A DNA stretch of 9,950 nt from a bacterium (lineage in GTDB: Bacteria > Auribacterota > Auribacteria > Auribacterales > Auribacteraceae): positions 1 to 9,950 of the forward strand of contig JAGGZS010000266.1 in the NCBI GenBank assembly GCA_021161885.1. Reading direction: 5' to 3'. Shown here piece after piece: positions 1 to 6,549 of this stretch (its first letter is position 1; the number at the start of each line of letters is the position of its first letter). The notes beneath the pieces were generated by a model. It made no database searches and was not told where the DNA came from. It was given only the letters and a program-made list of their open reading frames with translations. The translations under genes and the position numbers were made by a program.

Positions 1-1469
1 ATATAAAATTCGTGTTTTGTTTTTTTTCCGTTTCTTATCCAAAGGACTTCTTTGCCTGAAGGGATATAATTTATTAATTCCGCTATTTTAAATTTTGTAA
101 TCCATGGAATGCCCCAGTTGAAAATTTTGTAATTGAACATTGTTAAAGTTGAAATGTAAACCGAAATAATTAATACAAACAAAGCGGTTAAGTTTATTTT
201 TTTTAGAACTGTTCTATTAATTTTTCCCCGTTTTAATCCGATTAAAAAAATCATATTAAGGAATATTATAAACGGCATAAAATCGAGCGAATATCTTAAA
301 GCGAGGCAGTATATGCCTATCAGGGAAAGCGATGTTGCTAATCCGCCCAAAATAAAAAAAAGCAAAAAAAGTTTTTCTTTACGGTTGAAATTTTTCATGA
401 TAAAAAAAGATGCGGTAGAGATTAATAAAAGGTACAGTGCGCATAAAGTTAAAGGCATTCTTGATCCTTCAATATAATCGTAATGGGGATGATTTTTCAT
501 AATGTTGAGTTCCGAATCGATCTGAAAAAAAGGAAAGGTTGTTTTGAAATTGTTTTTGCTCGGCATGAAATAATAAATTAGTGAATATCCGAATCGGTTA
601 GGATTAAAATACCCTGTTTTATTGATAAATGCCTTAGCTCTATCTTGATGTATAAGTTCTTCATGCTGTTCCATCTTTATAAAAGTTAGAGGGTTCCCCC
701 ATTTTTTATAGTTAATTGTTAATGTTAAAACCGCGCATAAAGCGCATATTATTATGCCGTAAGATAAGGTTTTCAGCTCATTAACCTGTTTTCTTCTGAT
801 AAAGGAAAATAATAATGAGTATACACATAAACATCCGTATGCAATAGCCGCTGTAAGCGCAACTGACGGGCGGGATAGAACAGCTAATCCGACAGATACC
901 CCCATAATCAGCCCGTTTAGAATATTTCGTTCGGTGTCTTTTTTGAATACCCATAGTAGAAAAGCAGACATAAAAATGGTTGTCCAAGCGAATCCCCATA
1001 TTAAAATTTCATGATAGAGCCATGCCCATGTAAAGTTATATGTGAGGGGACTTGCGAATATTATTGCTATTAGGCTGAACATAAGAAGAAAACGGGTGTT
1101 TCCTTTATGGAGATTTAGTTTGACTGCGGTGCGAAAAATACTCAAAAGAGAAAGAATTATTGCGATAAGGATAGACAAATTGGATAAATTTATGGAATAA
1201 ATATCCATAAACGGATCAAAAAAACCGCGTATGAAAGCCGGCATTATCCCGAAATAAGATGTGCGTTTGTTGTCCGGTGTTATAAATGTTTCGTATGGAA
1301 GACATTTTTTATCTATATAAAAATCACCTTTTTGCAAGTGTTCCCATACATTAGCGTAATATTTTGAGCCGTAAACATTATGCTCGAAAAAAGATGATGT
1401 TTTGCCGTTAACCAGCGTTACAACAACATAAATAATTGAAATTATCAGGAAAATATATAATTTTTTCAT
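1..1469 (-). CDS. Multi-pass membrane protein, GT-C-type glycosyltransferase-like (3' end outside window)
   Basis: I translated the reverse strand by hand: from ATG at 1469 the frame is open for 489 codons to the window edge, so the C-terminus is missing. An in-frame TAG lies two codons upstream, so this is the first usable start; the Shine-Dalgarno is weak (AGAG). The protein starts with a hydrophobic helix (about residues 3-20). A loop follows with G34-x2-YY-x9-KGDFYID (to about 53), the 'Y...A..L..G..Y' pattern of GT-C glycosyltransferases. Further hydrophobic helices lie near 97-113, 126-140, 155-175, 188-220 and 236-252. LSRPS (198-202), NYKKWGNP (253-260) and LRYSLDFMP (391-399) resemble signatures of polyprenol-phosphate-dependent, PMT/family-39-like glycosyltransferases. 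The likely role is transfer of a lipid-linked sugar at the outer face of the inner membrane, which fits the divergent glycan operon. The exact family and substrate are not determined; another multi-pass membrane protein is possible. Confidence 0.75.
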   Translation of the reverse strand, partial: MKKLYIFLIISIIYVVVTLVNGKTSSFFEHNVYGSKYYANVWEHLQKGDFYIDKKCLPYETFITPDNKRTSYFGIMPAFIRGFFDPFMDIYSINLSNLSILIAIILSLLSIFRTAVKLNLHKGNTRFLLMFSLIAIIFASPLTYNFTWAWLYHEILIWGFAWTTIFMSAFLLWVFKKDTERNILNGLIMGVSVGLAVLSRPSVALTAAIAYGCLCVYSLLFSFIRRKQVNELKTLSYGIIICALCAVLTLTINYKKWGNPLTFIKMEQHEELIHQDRAKAFINKTGYFNPNRFGYSLIYYFMPSKNNFKTTFPFFQIDSELNIMKNHPHYDYIEGSRMPLTLCALYLLLISTASFFIMKNFNRKEKLFLLFFILGGLATSLSLIGIYCLALRYSLDFMPFIIFLNMIFLIGLKRGKINRTVLKKINLTALFVLIISVYISTLTMFNYKIFNWGIPWITKFKIAELINYIPSGKEVLWIRNGKKTKHEFY

Positions 1470-1552
1470 TCTCTAAACTTTTTGACATTGGAAAAATTTT
1501 AAGATATTGTATTGTATATTATAATGTTCCATAAATTTTATCCAAGGAAATT
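1470..1552. promoter_or_regulatory. Divergent promoter region with overlapping -10 boxes on both strands
   Basis: This AT-rich gap separates the divergent GT-C gene and the glycan operon. On the plus strand, TTGACA (1482-1487) lies 17 bp before TATTGT (1505-1510), and a perfect TATAAT sits at 1520-1525 with only a poor -35 (TTTTAA, 1497-1502). On the minus strand, TATAAT reads from 1523 to 1518, with TTGGAT (1545-1540) 16 bp upstream of it. The two TATAAT boxes overlap inside ATTATAAT (1518-1525), so polymerase could probably not occupy both directions at once. AAGGA at 1544-1548 is the ribosome-binding site of the oxidoreductase gene. The motifs are visible; promoter activity is inferred. 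Confidence 0.5.
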
Positions 1553-2665
1553 ATGAAAGATAAGTATGACGCGGTTATAATAGGAGGCGGTTTTTTTGGT
1601 CTTTATATAGCTAATTATCTTAGCAAATTTTTTATAAAAATACTTGTTTGCGAACAAAACGATGATTTTATGCAAAGAGCCTCTTATTCCAATCAGGCGA
1701 GGGTTCATAACGGATACCATTATCCGCGAAGTATTCTTACAGCTTTGCGGTCAAGATTAAATTTTCCGAGGTTTATAAAAGAGTTTGAGCCGTCTATAGT
1801 AAAAGATTTTGATAAAATTTACGCTGTGCCCCGGCTTTTATCAAAAGTTACCGCATCCCAGTTTGAAATATTTATGCGCCGAATAGGTGCGCCTATTCGG
1901 CGAGCACCTAAGAAGTATGAAAACCTTTTTAATAAAGATCTTGTAAAAGATGTTTTTTTAACGCGCGAATACGCCTTTGACGCCAACATATTGAAAAATA
2001 TTATGGTTGATAAATTAAATCGCTCTGCCGTGGATAAACAAGTCCTTACAAAAGCCGTAAACGTAAAACAATATAATTCAGATAAAATACAGGTTACTTT
2101 AATTAAAGACAATCAGGAAATAAAAATTATTGCCGGGCAAGTTTTTAACTGTACTTATTCGCAGATAAATTATATTAATAACAATTCAAACATCGGTTTA
2201 ATCCCGCTTAAACACGAATTCACGGAAATGGCGGTTATAGATGTCCCTGATGAATTAAAAAAGTTAGGGATTACTTTAATGTGCGGTCCTTTTTTTTCAA
2301 CAATGCCGTTTCCGCCGTTAAAACTGCATACTCTTTCCCATGTGCGCTATACTCCGCAATTCACTTGGTATGATGAAGCTGAAAATTACATTAATGCTAA
2401 TGATATGTTTGATAAAATATCCAGAAAGACCAGGTTAGCTTATATGATTCACGATGCACAGCGTTATTTGCCGTCAATAGGAAAAAGCAAATATATCGGT
2501 TCAATATGGGAAGTGAAAACCGTTCTGCCCCTTAGTGAAGTAGACGACAGCAGACCTATTTTGTTCAGAAAAAACGCGGGATTACGAAATTTTCATACCA
2601 TAATGGGTGGAAAAATAGATAATATCTATGATGTCGCTTATGAAATAGATTTAATGTTTAAATAA
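1553..2665 (+). CDS. FAD-dependent oxidoreductase (DAO family), glycan-locus type
   Basis: The 370-residue protein begins with a Rossmann dinucleotide fold: G11-x-G13-x2-G16 and the acidic ribose-binding residue E34 at the end of the second strand. A conserved-looking block follows, ASYSNQARVHNGYHYPRS (43-60), which I recall from FAD-dependent oxidoreductases in O-antigen and exopolysaccharide clusters. A C-terminal GGK (352-354) fits the second FAD-binding segment of the D-amino-acid oxidase fold. No signal peptide or membrane helix is seen, so it is probably cytoplasmic. The reaction is unknown; oxidation of a sugar or hydroxy-acid intermediate is inferred from context. It is the first gene of the operon, with AAGGA four bases before the ATG and 16 bp before the next gene. 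It contains a striking 11-bp inverted repeat at codons 109-117. The family assignment is firm, the substrate is not. Confidence 0.85.
   Translation: MKDKYDAVIIGGGFFGLYIANYLSKFFIKILVCEQNDDFMQRASYSNQARVHNGYHYPRSILTALRSRLNFPRFIKEFEPSIVKDFDKIYAVPRLLSKVTASQFEIFMRRIGAPIRRAPKKYENLFNKDLVKDVFLTREYAFDANILKNIMVDKLNRSAVDKQVLTKAVNVKQYNSDKIQVTLIKDNQEIKIIAGQVFNCTYSQINYINNNSNIGLIPLKHEFTEMAVIDVPDELKKLGITLMCGPFFSTMPFPPLKLHTLSHVRYTPQFTWYDEAENYINANDMFDKISRKTRLAYMIHDAQRYLPSIGKSKYIGSIWEVKTVLPLSEVDDSRPILFRKNAGLRNFHTIMGGKIDNIYDVAYEIDLMFK
1877..1902. repeat. Perfect 11-bp inverted repeat inside the oxidoreductase gene
   Basis: CGCCGAATAGG (1877-1887) and CCTATTCGGCG (1892-1902) are exact reverse complements around a 4-base loop (TGCG). 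The hairpin is GC-rich compared with the surrounding gene. A second, mutually exclusive pairing is possible: GGTGC (1886-1890) with GCACC (1904-1908), enclosing GCC/GGC. The repeat spans codons for RRIGAPIRR, and the same nine residues are encoded on the opposite strand because the palindrome is in phase. I recall that 'IGAPI' is normal in this protein family, so it is probably not an inserted element. Confidence 0.8.
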
Positions 2666-2681
2666 AAGGAGATAACAAAAA

Positions 2682-3677
2682 ATGTCTAAAAGTGATTGTT
2701 TTGTATCTGTTATCACGGCAATAAGAAACAACACCGATATTATAGAAGGGTTTGTTAATGACCTCGCGAAAATTCTTAAACAGCATTATGAAAACTATGA
2801 AATTATATTAGTCGATAATTATTCCACAGATGATACCTTAAACATAATAAACGCACTGCTTAGCAAGGAAAAATGTATAAGGGTAATAAGGTTATCAAAG
2901 AATTTCGGTGTTGAGCTTGCTTTGACTGCGGGGCTTGAATCGTCAATCGGCGATTTTGTCGTTATAATGGATGCCAATACAGACCCGCCCGAAAAGATAC
3001 CTGAAATGATTGCCTTAGCCAGAAAAGGCAAAGGGATTATTGTCGGTACGGCTGAATATAAAGTTAAGAGAAGTTTTCTCGCTAAACTTTTTCAGCCTGT
3101 TTTCTATTTTTTTATAGAAAAAATATTAAAACTGAATTTTTATAAGAATGCGTCGTACTTTCAGGTTTTAAGCCGCCAAGCTCTGAACAGCATAACGAGA
3201 ATACGGCAGAAACGTAGGTACATCAGGATATTAACGGCTAATATAGGATACAAAGTTCAGCTGTTTCCATACAAACAAATTTGCAGGTCAAATAAAAATA
3301 TCCCTAAAGTCGGGGTTGCGGCATCTTTCCTTGAGGCGATCGATATGATGGTGGCTAATTCTATGCTCCCGTTGCGTATTGTATCTATTATAGGCACAAT
3401 GGGCTGTCTTATCACATTAAGTTACATCTGCTATATTATAGTTGTAAATTTGATTAAAAACAGGGTTATGGAGGGATGGACTACGTTGTCGTTTCAGGTA
3501 ACATCCTTGTTTATGCTTATTTTTATTATACTTACCGTGTTGTGTGAATATGTAGGTCGGGTTCTTGAGGAATCTATCGAGCGTCCGCTTTATTATGTTA
3601 TTGAGGAACTGGACAGCACTGTGGTAATGGCTGACGAACAACGAAGAAACGTATTAGATAAATCTATTGAAAGTTAA
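2682..3677 (+). CDS. Membrane-anchored GT2 glycosyltransferase, GtrB/ArnC/DPM1-like (polyprenyl-phosphate sugar synthase)
   Basis: The 331-residue protein has a GT-A domain followed by two membrane helices, the layout of GtrB/ArnC-like enzymes that move a sugar from a nucleotide donor onto undecaprenyl phosphate at the inner membrane. The first strand is VSVITAIRN (8-16) and the nucleotide-binding aspartates are in VDNYSTDDT (44-52). RLSKNFGVELALTAGL (70-85) matches the family pattern 'R..G...A...G'. The catalytic motif reads MDANTDPPEKIPEM (from D97), where family members usually have DADLQ-x-PPE. Predicted helices are about 233-257 and 266-288, followed by GRVLEESIERPLYYV, the usual GR.YEE...RPLY tail. 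AAGGAG lies 10 bp before the ATG. The stop is in the same frame as the next gene, two codons before its start. The assignment is strong; the sugar is unknown. Confidence 0.88.
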   Translation: MSKSDCFVSVITAIRNNTDIIEGFVNDLAKILKQHYENYEIILVDNYSTDDTLNIINALLSKEKCIRVIRLSKNFGVELALTAGLESSIGDFVVIMDANTDPPEKIPEMIALARKGKGIIVGTAEYKVKRSFLAKLFQPVFYFFIEKILKLNFYKNASYFQVLSRQALNSITRIRQKRRYIRILTANIGYKVQLFPYKQICRSNKNIPKVGVAASFLEAIDMMVANSMLPLRIVSIIGTMGCLITLSYICYIIVVNLIKNRVMEGWTTLSFQVTSLFMLIFIILTVLCEYVGRVLEESIERPLYYVIEELDSTVVMADEQRRNVLDKSIES

Positions 3678-3683
3678 TTTGTT

Positions 3684-4478
3684 ATGAATGAAGAAAATTT
3701 TTTTGATGACTGGCAGGTGCCTTCTTACGATACAAAAATTTTCAAGAAGAAATCCGCGAAATATTGTGTGTGTATTTTTGTGATAAATGAAGGTGAAAAA
3801 ATAAAAAAATTTCTCGGCGCGATTAAGCCGTTCGCTCGTCTTATTGATATTATTATAGCGGACGGCGGCAGTACCGACGGGTCCTTATCCGATGATATTG
3901 TCTCTTCATCTAACGTAACCGTGTTATTGACAAAAACCGGAAAAGGCAAATTAAGCGCTCAAATGAGAATGGCTTTTGATTATTCATTGAAAAAAGGATA
4001 TGAAGGGATAATAACGATAGACGGCAACAATAAAGACGATCCTTGCGCTATAGAAGAATTTGTAAAAACTCTTGATGAAGGTTACGACCATATTCAAGGT
4101 TCGCGCTTTATTAAAGGAGGCGTATCTAAAAATCTTCCTTTAAGCAGATTTTTAGGGATAAAATTAGTGCATTCTCCTTTGATAAGTTTGGCGTCGGGGT
4201 TTAGGTATACCGATACGACAAACGGATTCAGGGCATACAGCAGGAAATTTCTTATTGATAAACGCACGGCTCTGTTTAGAGATATATTTTCGACCTACGA
4301 ACTGCATTATTATCTGGCAATAAGGGCAGTTAAACTTGGGTTTAAGGTAACGGAGGTGCCGGTTACAAGAGTTTATCCTGATACAGGGGAGGTGCCGACT
4401 AAAATAAGCCCTTTCAAGGGAAACCTTAAAATACTTAAAATTTTGGCGGCATCATGTTTGGGAAAATATAATCCGTAA
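3684..4478 (+). CDS. GT2 family glycosyltransferase, soluble GT-A domain
   Basis: The 264-residue protein has a single GT-A domain after an unusual ~25-residue N-terminal extension (MNEENFFDDW...). The visible landmarks are CVCIFVINEGEKI (28-40), the donor-binding IIADGGSTDGS (57-67), KGKLSAQM (87-94), TIDGNNKDDP (111-120, with the metal-binding DxN at D113), GSRFIKGG (139-146) and TDTTNGFRAYS (176-186). E206 in the TYELHYYL segment is a candidate base. It lacks the two C-terminal helices of the preceding gene, so it is probably cytosolic or peripheral to the membrane and differs in acceptor. It begins six bases after the upstream stop with only a weak SD (GAAAG, 3669-3673), which suggests translational coupling. 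The fold is confident, the substrate unknown. It could be a polyprenyl-phosphate glycosyltransferase or a surface-polysaccharide transferase. Confidence 0.85.
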   Translation: MNEENFFDDWQVPSYDTKIFKKKSAKYCVCIFVINEGEKIKKFLGAIKPFARLIDIIIADGGSTDGSLSDDIVSSSNVTVLLTKTGKGKLSAQMRMAFDYSLKKGYEGIITIDGNNKDDPCAIEEFVKTLDEGYDHIQGSRFIKGGVSKNLPLSRFLGIKLVHSPLISLASGFRYTDTTNGFRAYSRKFLIDKRTALFRDIFSTYELHYYLAIRAVKLGFKVTEVPVTRVYPDTGEVPTKISPFKGNLKILKILAASCLGKYNP

Positions 4479-4484
4479 AAGGAG
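4479..4484 (+). promoter_or_regulatory. Shine-Dalgarno that decides the SDR gene start
   Basis: AAGGAG directly follows the stop codon of the GT2 gene and lies five bases before ATG at 4490. A possible GTG start at 4484 would overlap this site and add only Met-Lys, so ATG at 4490 is the better start. Confidence 0.75.
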
Positions 4485-4489
4485 TGAAA

Positions 4490-5260
4490 ATGAAAACAGC
4501 TGTAATCGGGCATACAGGTTTTGTCGGAAGCAACATTATCGCCCAGTCTGATTTTGATGATTTTTACAACTCGAAAAATATTTTTGAAATAAAAAATAAA
4601 AAATACGATTTGGTTGTATGCAGTGGAATAAGCGCTGTAAAATGGTTGGCTAACAAAGAACCGCAGAACGATTGGAACAACATAAAAAATCTTCTTGATT
4701 GTTTAAAAGAAGTTGAATGCGGAAAATTTATCCTTATATCAACGGTTGACGTTTATCCAGATACTAATGGTGTGGATGAAGACAGCATAATTGATGCGGA
4801 AAATCTTCAGCCGTACGGGAAACATAGGTTAATGGCAGAACAGTTTGTAGAAAAAAAATTTGATTCCCTGATAGTAAGGTTACCCGGATTGTTCGGCAAA
4901 GGATTAAAGAAAAACGCCATTTACGATTTTATCCACAATAATCAGATAGATAAAATCCATAGCCAAGCTGTATTTCAGTTTTATTATCTTGACAATATTT
5001 GCAAAGATATACAGACAGCGCTTAAATCAGGCATAAAAGTTATCAATTTCGCCGCGGAACCCATAAGCATATATGAAATAGCAAAAGAGGCTTTTGGTTT
5101 TGAGTTTACCAATATATGCAGTTATCCGCCGCCCTATTATAATTTTAAAACTAAATACCATCAGTTGTATGGAGGAAAAGATGGATATATATATACTAAG
5201 ATGGAAATTATTGAATCCCTTAGAGTTTTTCTCAGAGAAGAAGGGTATTTTAAAAAATGA
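4490..5260 (+). CDS. Extended SDR-family NAD-dependent epimerase/dehydratase-like protein (YxxxR variant)
   Basis: The 256-residue protein starts with a Rossmann fold, AVIGHTGFVGSNI, where G7-x2-G10-x2-G13 is the nucleotide-binding loop of extended SDRs. STVDVY (84-89) occupies the place of the SS..VYG strand carrying the catalytic Ser/Thr. YGKHRLMAEQF (109-119) is the active-site Tyr motif, but the canonical YxxxK lysine is replaced by R113. VRLPGLFGKGLKKN (about 133-146) matches the usual 'R....YG.....'-type segment. It is short compared with typical 300-340-residue UDP-sugar epimerases. I recall a subfamily with YGxxRL in bacterial sugar loci, so the arginine may be a subfamily trait rather than damage. 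The role is probably oxidation, reduction or epimerisation of a nucleotide-linked sugar. The last four bases overlap the next start (ATGA), so the two genes are translationally coupled. Confidence 0.8.
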   Translation: MKTAVIGHTGFVGSNIIAQSDFDDFYNSKNIFEIKNKKYDLVVCSGISAVKWLANKEPQNDWNNIKNLLDCLKEVECGKFILISTVDVYPDTNGVDEDSIIDAENLQPYGKHRLMAEQFVEKKFDSLIVRLPGLFGKGLKKNAIYDFIHNNQIDKIHSQAVFQFYYLDNICKDIQTALKSGIKVINFAAEPISIYEIAKEAFGFEFTNICSYPPPYYNFKTKYHQLYGGKDGYIYTKMEIIESLRVFLREEGYFKK

Positions 5261-6069
5261 AGTTATCGATCTCTAATATCGCCTGGCCGATTGAGCAAGA
5301 TGAACAAGTAGCCGCTTTTTTGGAAAAAAATTCTGTCAGGGGAATTGAAATAGCGCCTACGAAAATTTGGCAGGAACCTCTAAAAGCAACTGATAATGAA
5401 ATAAAAAGGTACCGTGATTTCTGGCAGAAATTTTCTATAGAAATAGTAGCCTTTCAGGCGATTCTTTACGGTAAACCCAGCCTTACGGTTTTTGGAGATA
5501 AAAAATCACGGCAAAATACAATAGATTATTTGAAATCAATGATTGAATTGGCGCAAAAATTAGGAGCGAAAGTTCTTGTGTTCGGCTCACCGAAGAACAG
5601 GTTGGCAGGTGATTTGCCGAAAGAGGAAATAGATGATATATCCTATGATTTTTTTTCAGTTCTTGGTAAAGAAGCGCAAGATAACGGAGTATTTTTATGT
5701 ATCGAAGCGAACCCTGTCTGTTATAACGCGGATTTTATTACGACCGCAGACCAAGCGATAAGTTTGGTTAAAAGAGTAAACAGCCCGGGTTTTATGCTTC
5801 ATCTTGATACCGCCTGTATGGCTTTAAGCAATGACGATGCCTGCGCTGTTATTAAAAAAGGATTTTCTTATCTAAAACATTTTCATATCAGCGAACACAT
5901 GCTCGGGCAAGTAGGGGAAAAGACTGAAATTGACCATGCTTTATGCGCCTCTGCCTTAAAATCGCTAAGTTACGCAAATTGGGTGTCTATAGAGATGCGT
6001 GAACAAAAAAAGCCGTTTTCCTTATCCACTTTGCGAAAAGCCGTTGAGTATGTGAAATCAATTTATTGA
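5257..6069 (+). CDS. Sugar phosphate isomerase/epimerase (xylose-isomerase-like TIM barrel)
   Basis: The 270-residue protein matches the AP-endonuclease-2/xylose-isomerase-like TIM barrel. Candidate metal ligands are E150 (IEANP), D184 (LHLDT), H210 (FHISEH) and E246 (VSIEMRE). These spacings closely match the Glu-Asp-His-Glu set I remember for D-tagatose 3-epimerase (about 152/185/211/246). The remembered substrate-contact residues are different: the His three residues after the metal Asp is C187 here, and the Arg six residues after the metal His is L216. Metal-dependent proton-transfer chemistry is therefore likely, but on a substrate other than a simple ketohexose. There is no signal peptide, so it is cytoplasmic. 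It is the last gene of the operon and overlaps the SDR gene by four bases, suggesting consecutive steps on one sugar. It ends 12 bp from a convergent gene. The family is confident, the substrate unknown. Confidence 0.87.
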   Translation: MKLSISNIAWPIEQDEQVAAFLEKNSVRGIEIAPTKIWQEPLKATDNEIKRYRDFWQKFSIEIVAFQAILYGKPSLTVFGDKKSRQNTIDYLKSMIELAQKLGAKVLVFGSPKNRLAGDLPKEEIDDISYDFFSVLGKEAQDNGVFLCIEANPVCYNADFITTADQAISLVKRVNSPGFMLHLDTACMALSNDDACAVIKKGFSYLKHFHISEHMLGQVGEKTEIDHALCASALKSLSYANWVSIEMREQKKPFSLSTLRKAVEYVKSIY

Positions 6070-6081
6070 ATTTCTTAAAAA

Positions 6082-6312
6082 TTATTTGATTTTTTCCGGT
6101 TTACATAAATAATCAGGGCTGACCGCTGTGCGTCCGCAACTGTTGCAGATGTAAGCCAGCTCTTTTATTTTATCACTGCATAAATGCCGTTCGTTTGGAA
6201 TAAGCGATCCGCACCAGCCGCATTTTTCGCCATCTTGATTAACAGGCGTGCATAAATGTCCTTTTTCTCCGACGGTTCCGTTACATGTGGGGCATTTCTT
6301 ATCTTCAGCCAT
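6082..6312 (-). CDS. Small protein with three CX2CX10C repeats (putative triple zinc ribbon)
   Basis: The 76-residue protein is almost entirely three copies of a 15-residue unit: C7-x2-C10-x10-C21, C31-x2-C34-x10-C45 and C56-x2-C59-x10-C70. The units share a final HLC, HLC and YLC, so H19 and H43 may supply a fourth ligand in the first two. Linkers are 9 and 10 residues. No hydrophobic segment is present, so it is probably cytoplasmic. A strong Shine-Dalgarno (AAAGGAG, complement of 6320-6326) lies seven bases before the ATG, supporting real translation. Zinc binding is inferred from the cysteine pattern; the partner, nucleic acid or protein, is unknown. I have a vague memory of similar proteins in Omnitrophota genomes. 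It is monocistronic, convergent with the glycan operon and divergent from the long ORF. Confidence 0.82.
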   Translation of the reverse strand: MAEDKKCPTCNGTVGEKGHLCTPVNQDGEKCGWCGSLIPNERHLCSDKIKELAYICNSCGRTAVSPDYLCKPEKIK

Positions 6313-6375
6313 GCTTTTTCTCCTTTTTAAGATAGTAATATTAACGTTTTTGTTTAAATTAAATATTGCAAATAA

Positions 6376-6403
6376 ATTAACATAATTTTTTTCTGCAAGT
6401 CAA
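6376..6403 (-). promoter_or_regulatory. Candidate sigma70 promoter for the Cys-repeat gene
   Basis: Reading the minus strand, TTGACT (6403-6398) is followed after 16 bp by GTTAAT (6381-6376), which matches TATAAT at four of six positions. Transcription would start near 6370, giving a leader of about 58 bases. This is supported only by consensus matching and position. Confidence 0.4.
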
Positions 6404-6474
6404 GGTGCTAATCAGATAGTGTTACGGTTAAAAAATTTTTAGCGCTTAAAGAGTTAAGATAAACTTAGCTGCAC

Positions 6475-6504
6475 TTGCTAAACAGCTTGAAAATATGGTA
6501 TAAT
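6475..6504 (+). promoter_or_regulatory. Candidate extended -10 promoter for the long exported ORF
   Basis: TTGCTA (6475-6480) is followed after 18 bp by a perfect TATAAT (6499-6504), which is preceded by TGG, an extended -10. Transcription would start near 6511, leaving a leader of about 40 bases. AAGGA (6537-6541) sits eight bases before the ATG at 6550. The rest of the 6313-6549 intergenic region holds only short AT-rich inverted repeats; I see no gene or riboswitch in it. Confidence 0.55.
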
Positions 6505-6549
6505 TAATAAAAATAAAATTACCTTTCTCTATAAATAAGGACTAATTTA

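Noticed and set aside
781..999. A 72-codon minus-strand ORF
   Set aside because: It is out of frame inside the long membrane-protein gene on the same strand, which is open from 1469 to the window edge with helices and family-like motifs.
1877..1902. Rho-independent terminator or mobile palindromic insertion in the oxidoreductase gene
   Set aside because: There is no T-run after the stem, and the peptide reads through in frame with what I recall as normal family sequence, so neither idea is supported.
1819..2112. A 97-codon minus-strand ORF opposite the FAD oxidoreductase
   Set aside because: It is a shadow of a well-supported gene. Its only resemblance to the real protein, RRIGAPIRR, comes from the DNA palindrome.
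4484..4489. GTG start adding two residues to the SDR protein
   Set aside because: The GTG overlaps the AAGGAG ribosome-binding site; ATG at 4490 has proper spacing and begins right at the Rossmann strand.
6054..6100. Possible terminator between the convergent genes
   Set aside because: GAAATCAA can pair with TTG-A-ATTTC (one bulge), and AAATCAA with TTGATTT further on. The stems are AT-only or bulged, and the short stem is not followed by a clean T-run. It is too weak to call.
6440..6490. Short inverted repeats (CTTAA/TTAAG and TTAGC/GCTAA) upstream of the long ORF
   Set aside because: The five-bp AT-rich stems are expected by chance in such sequence and do not fit a riboswitch or terminator.
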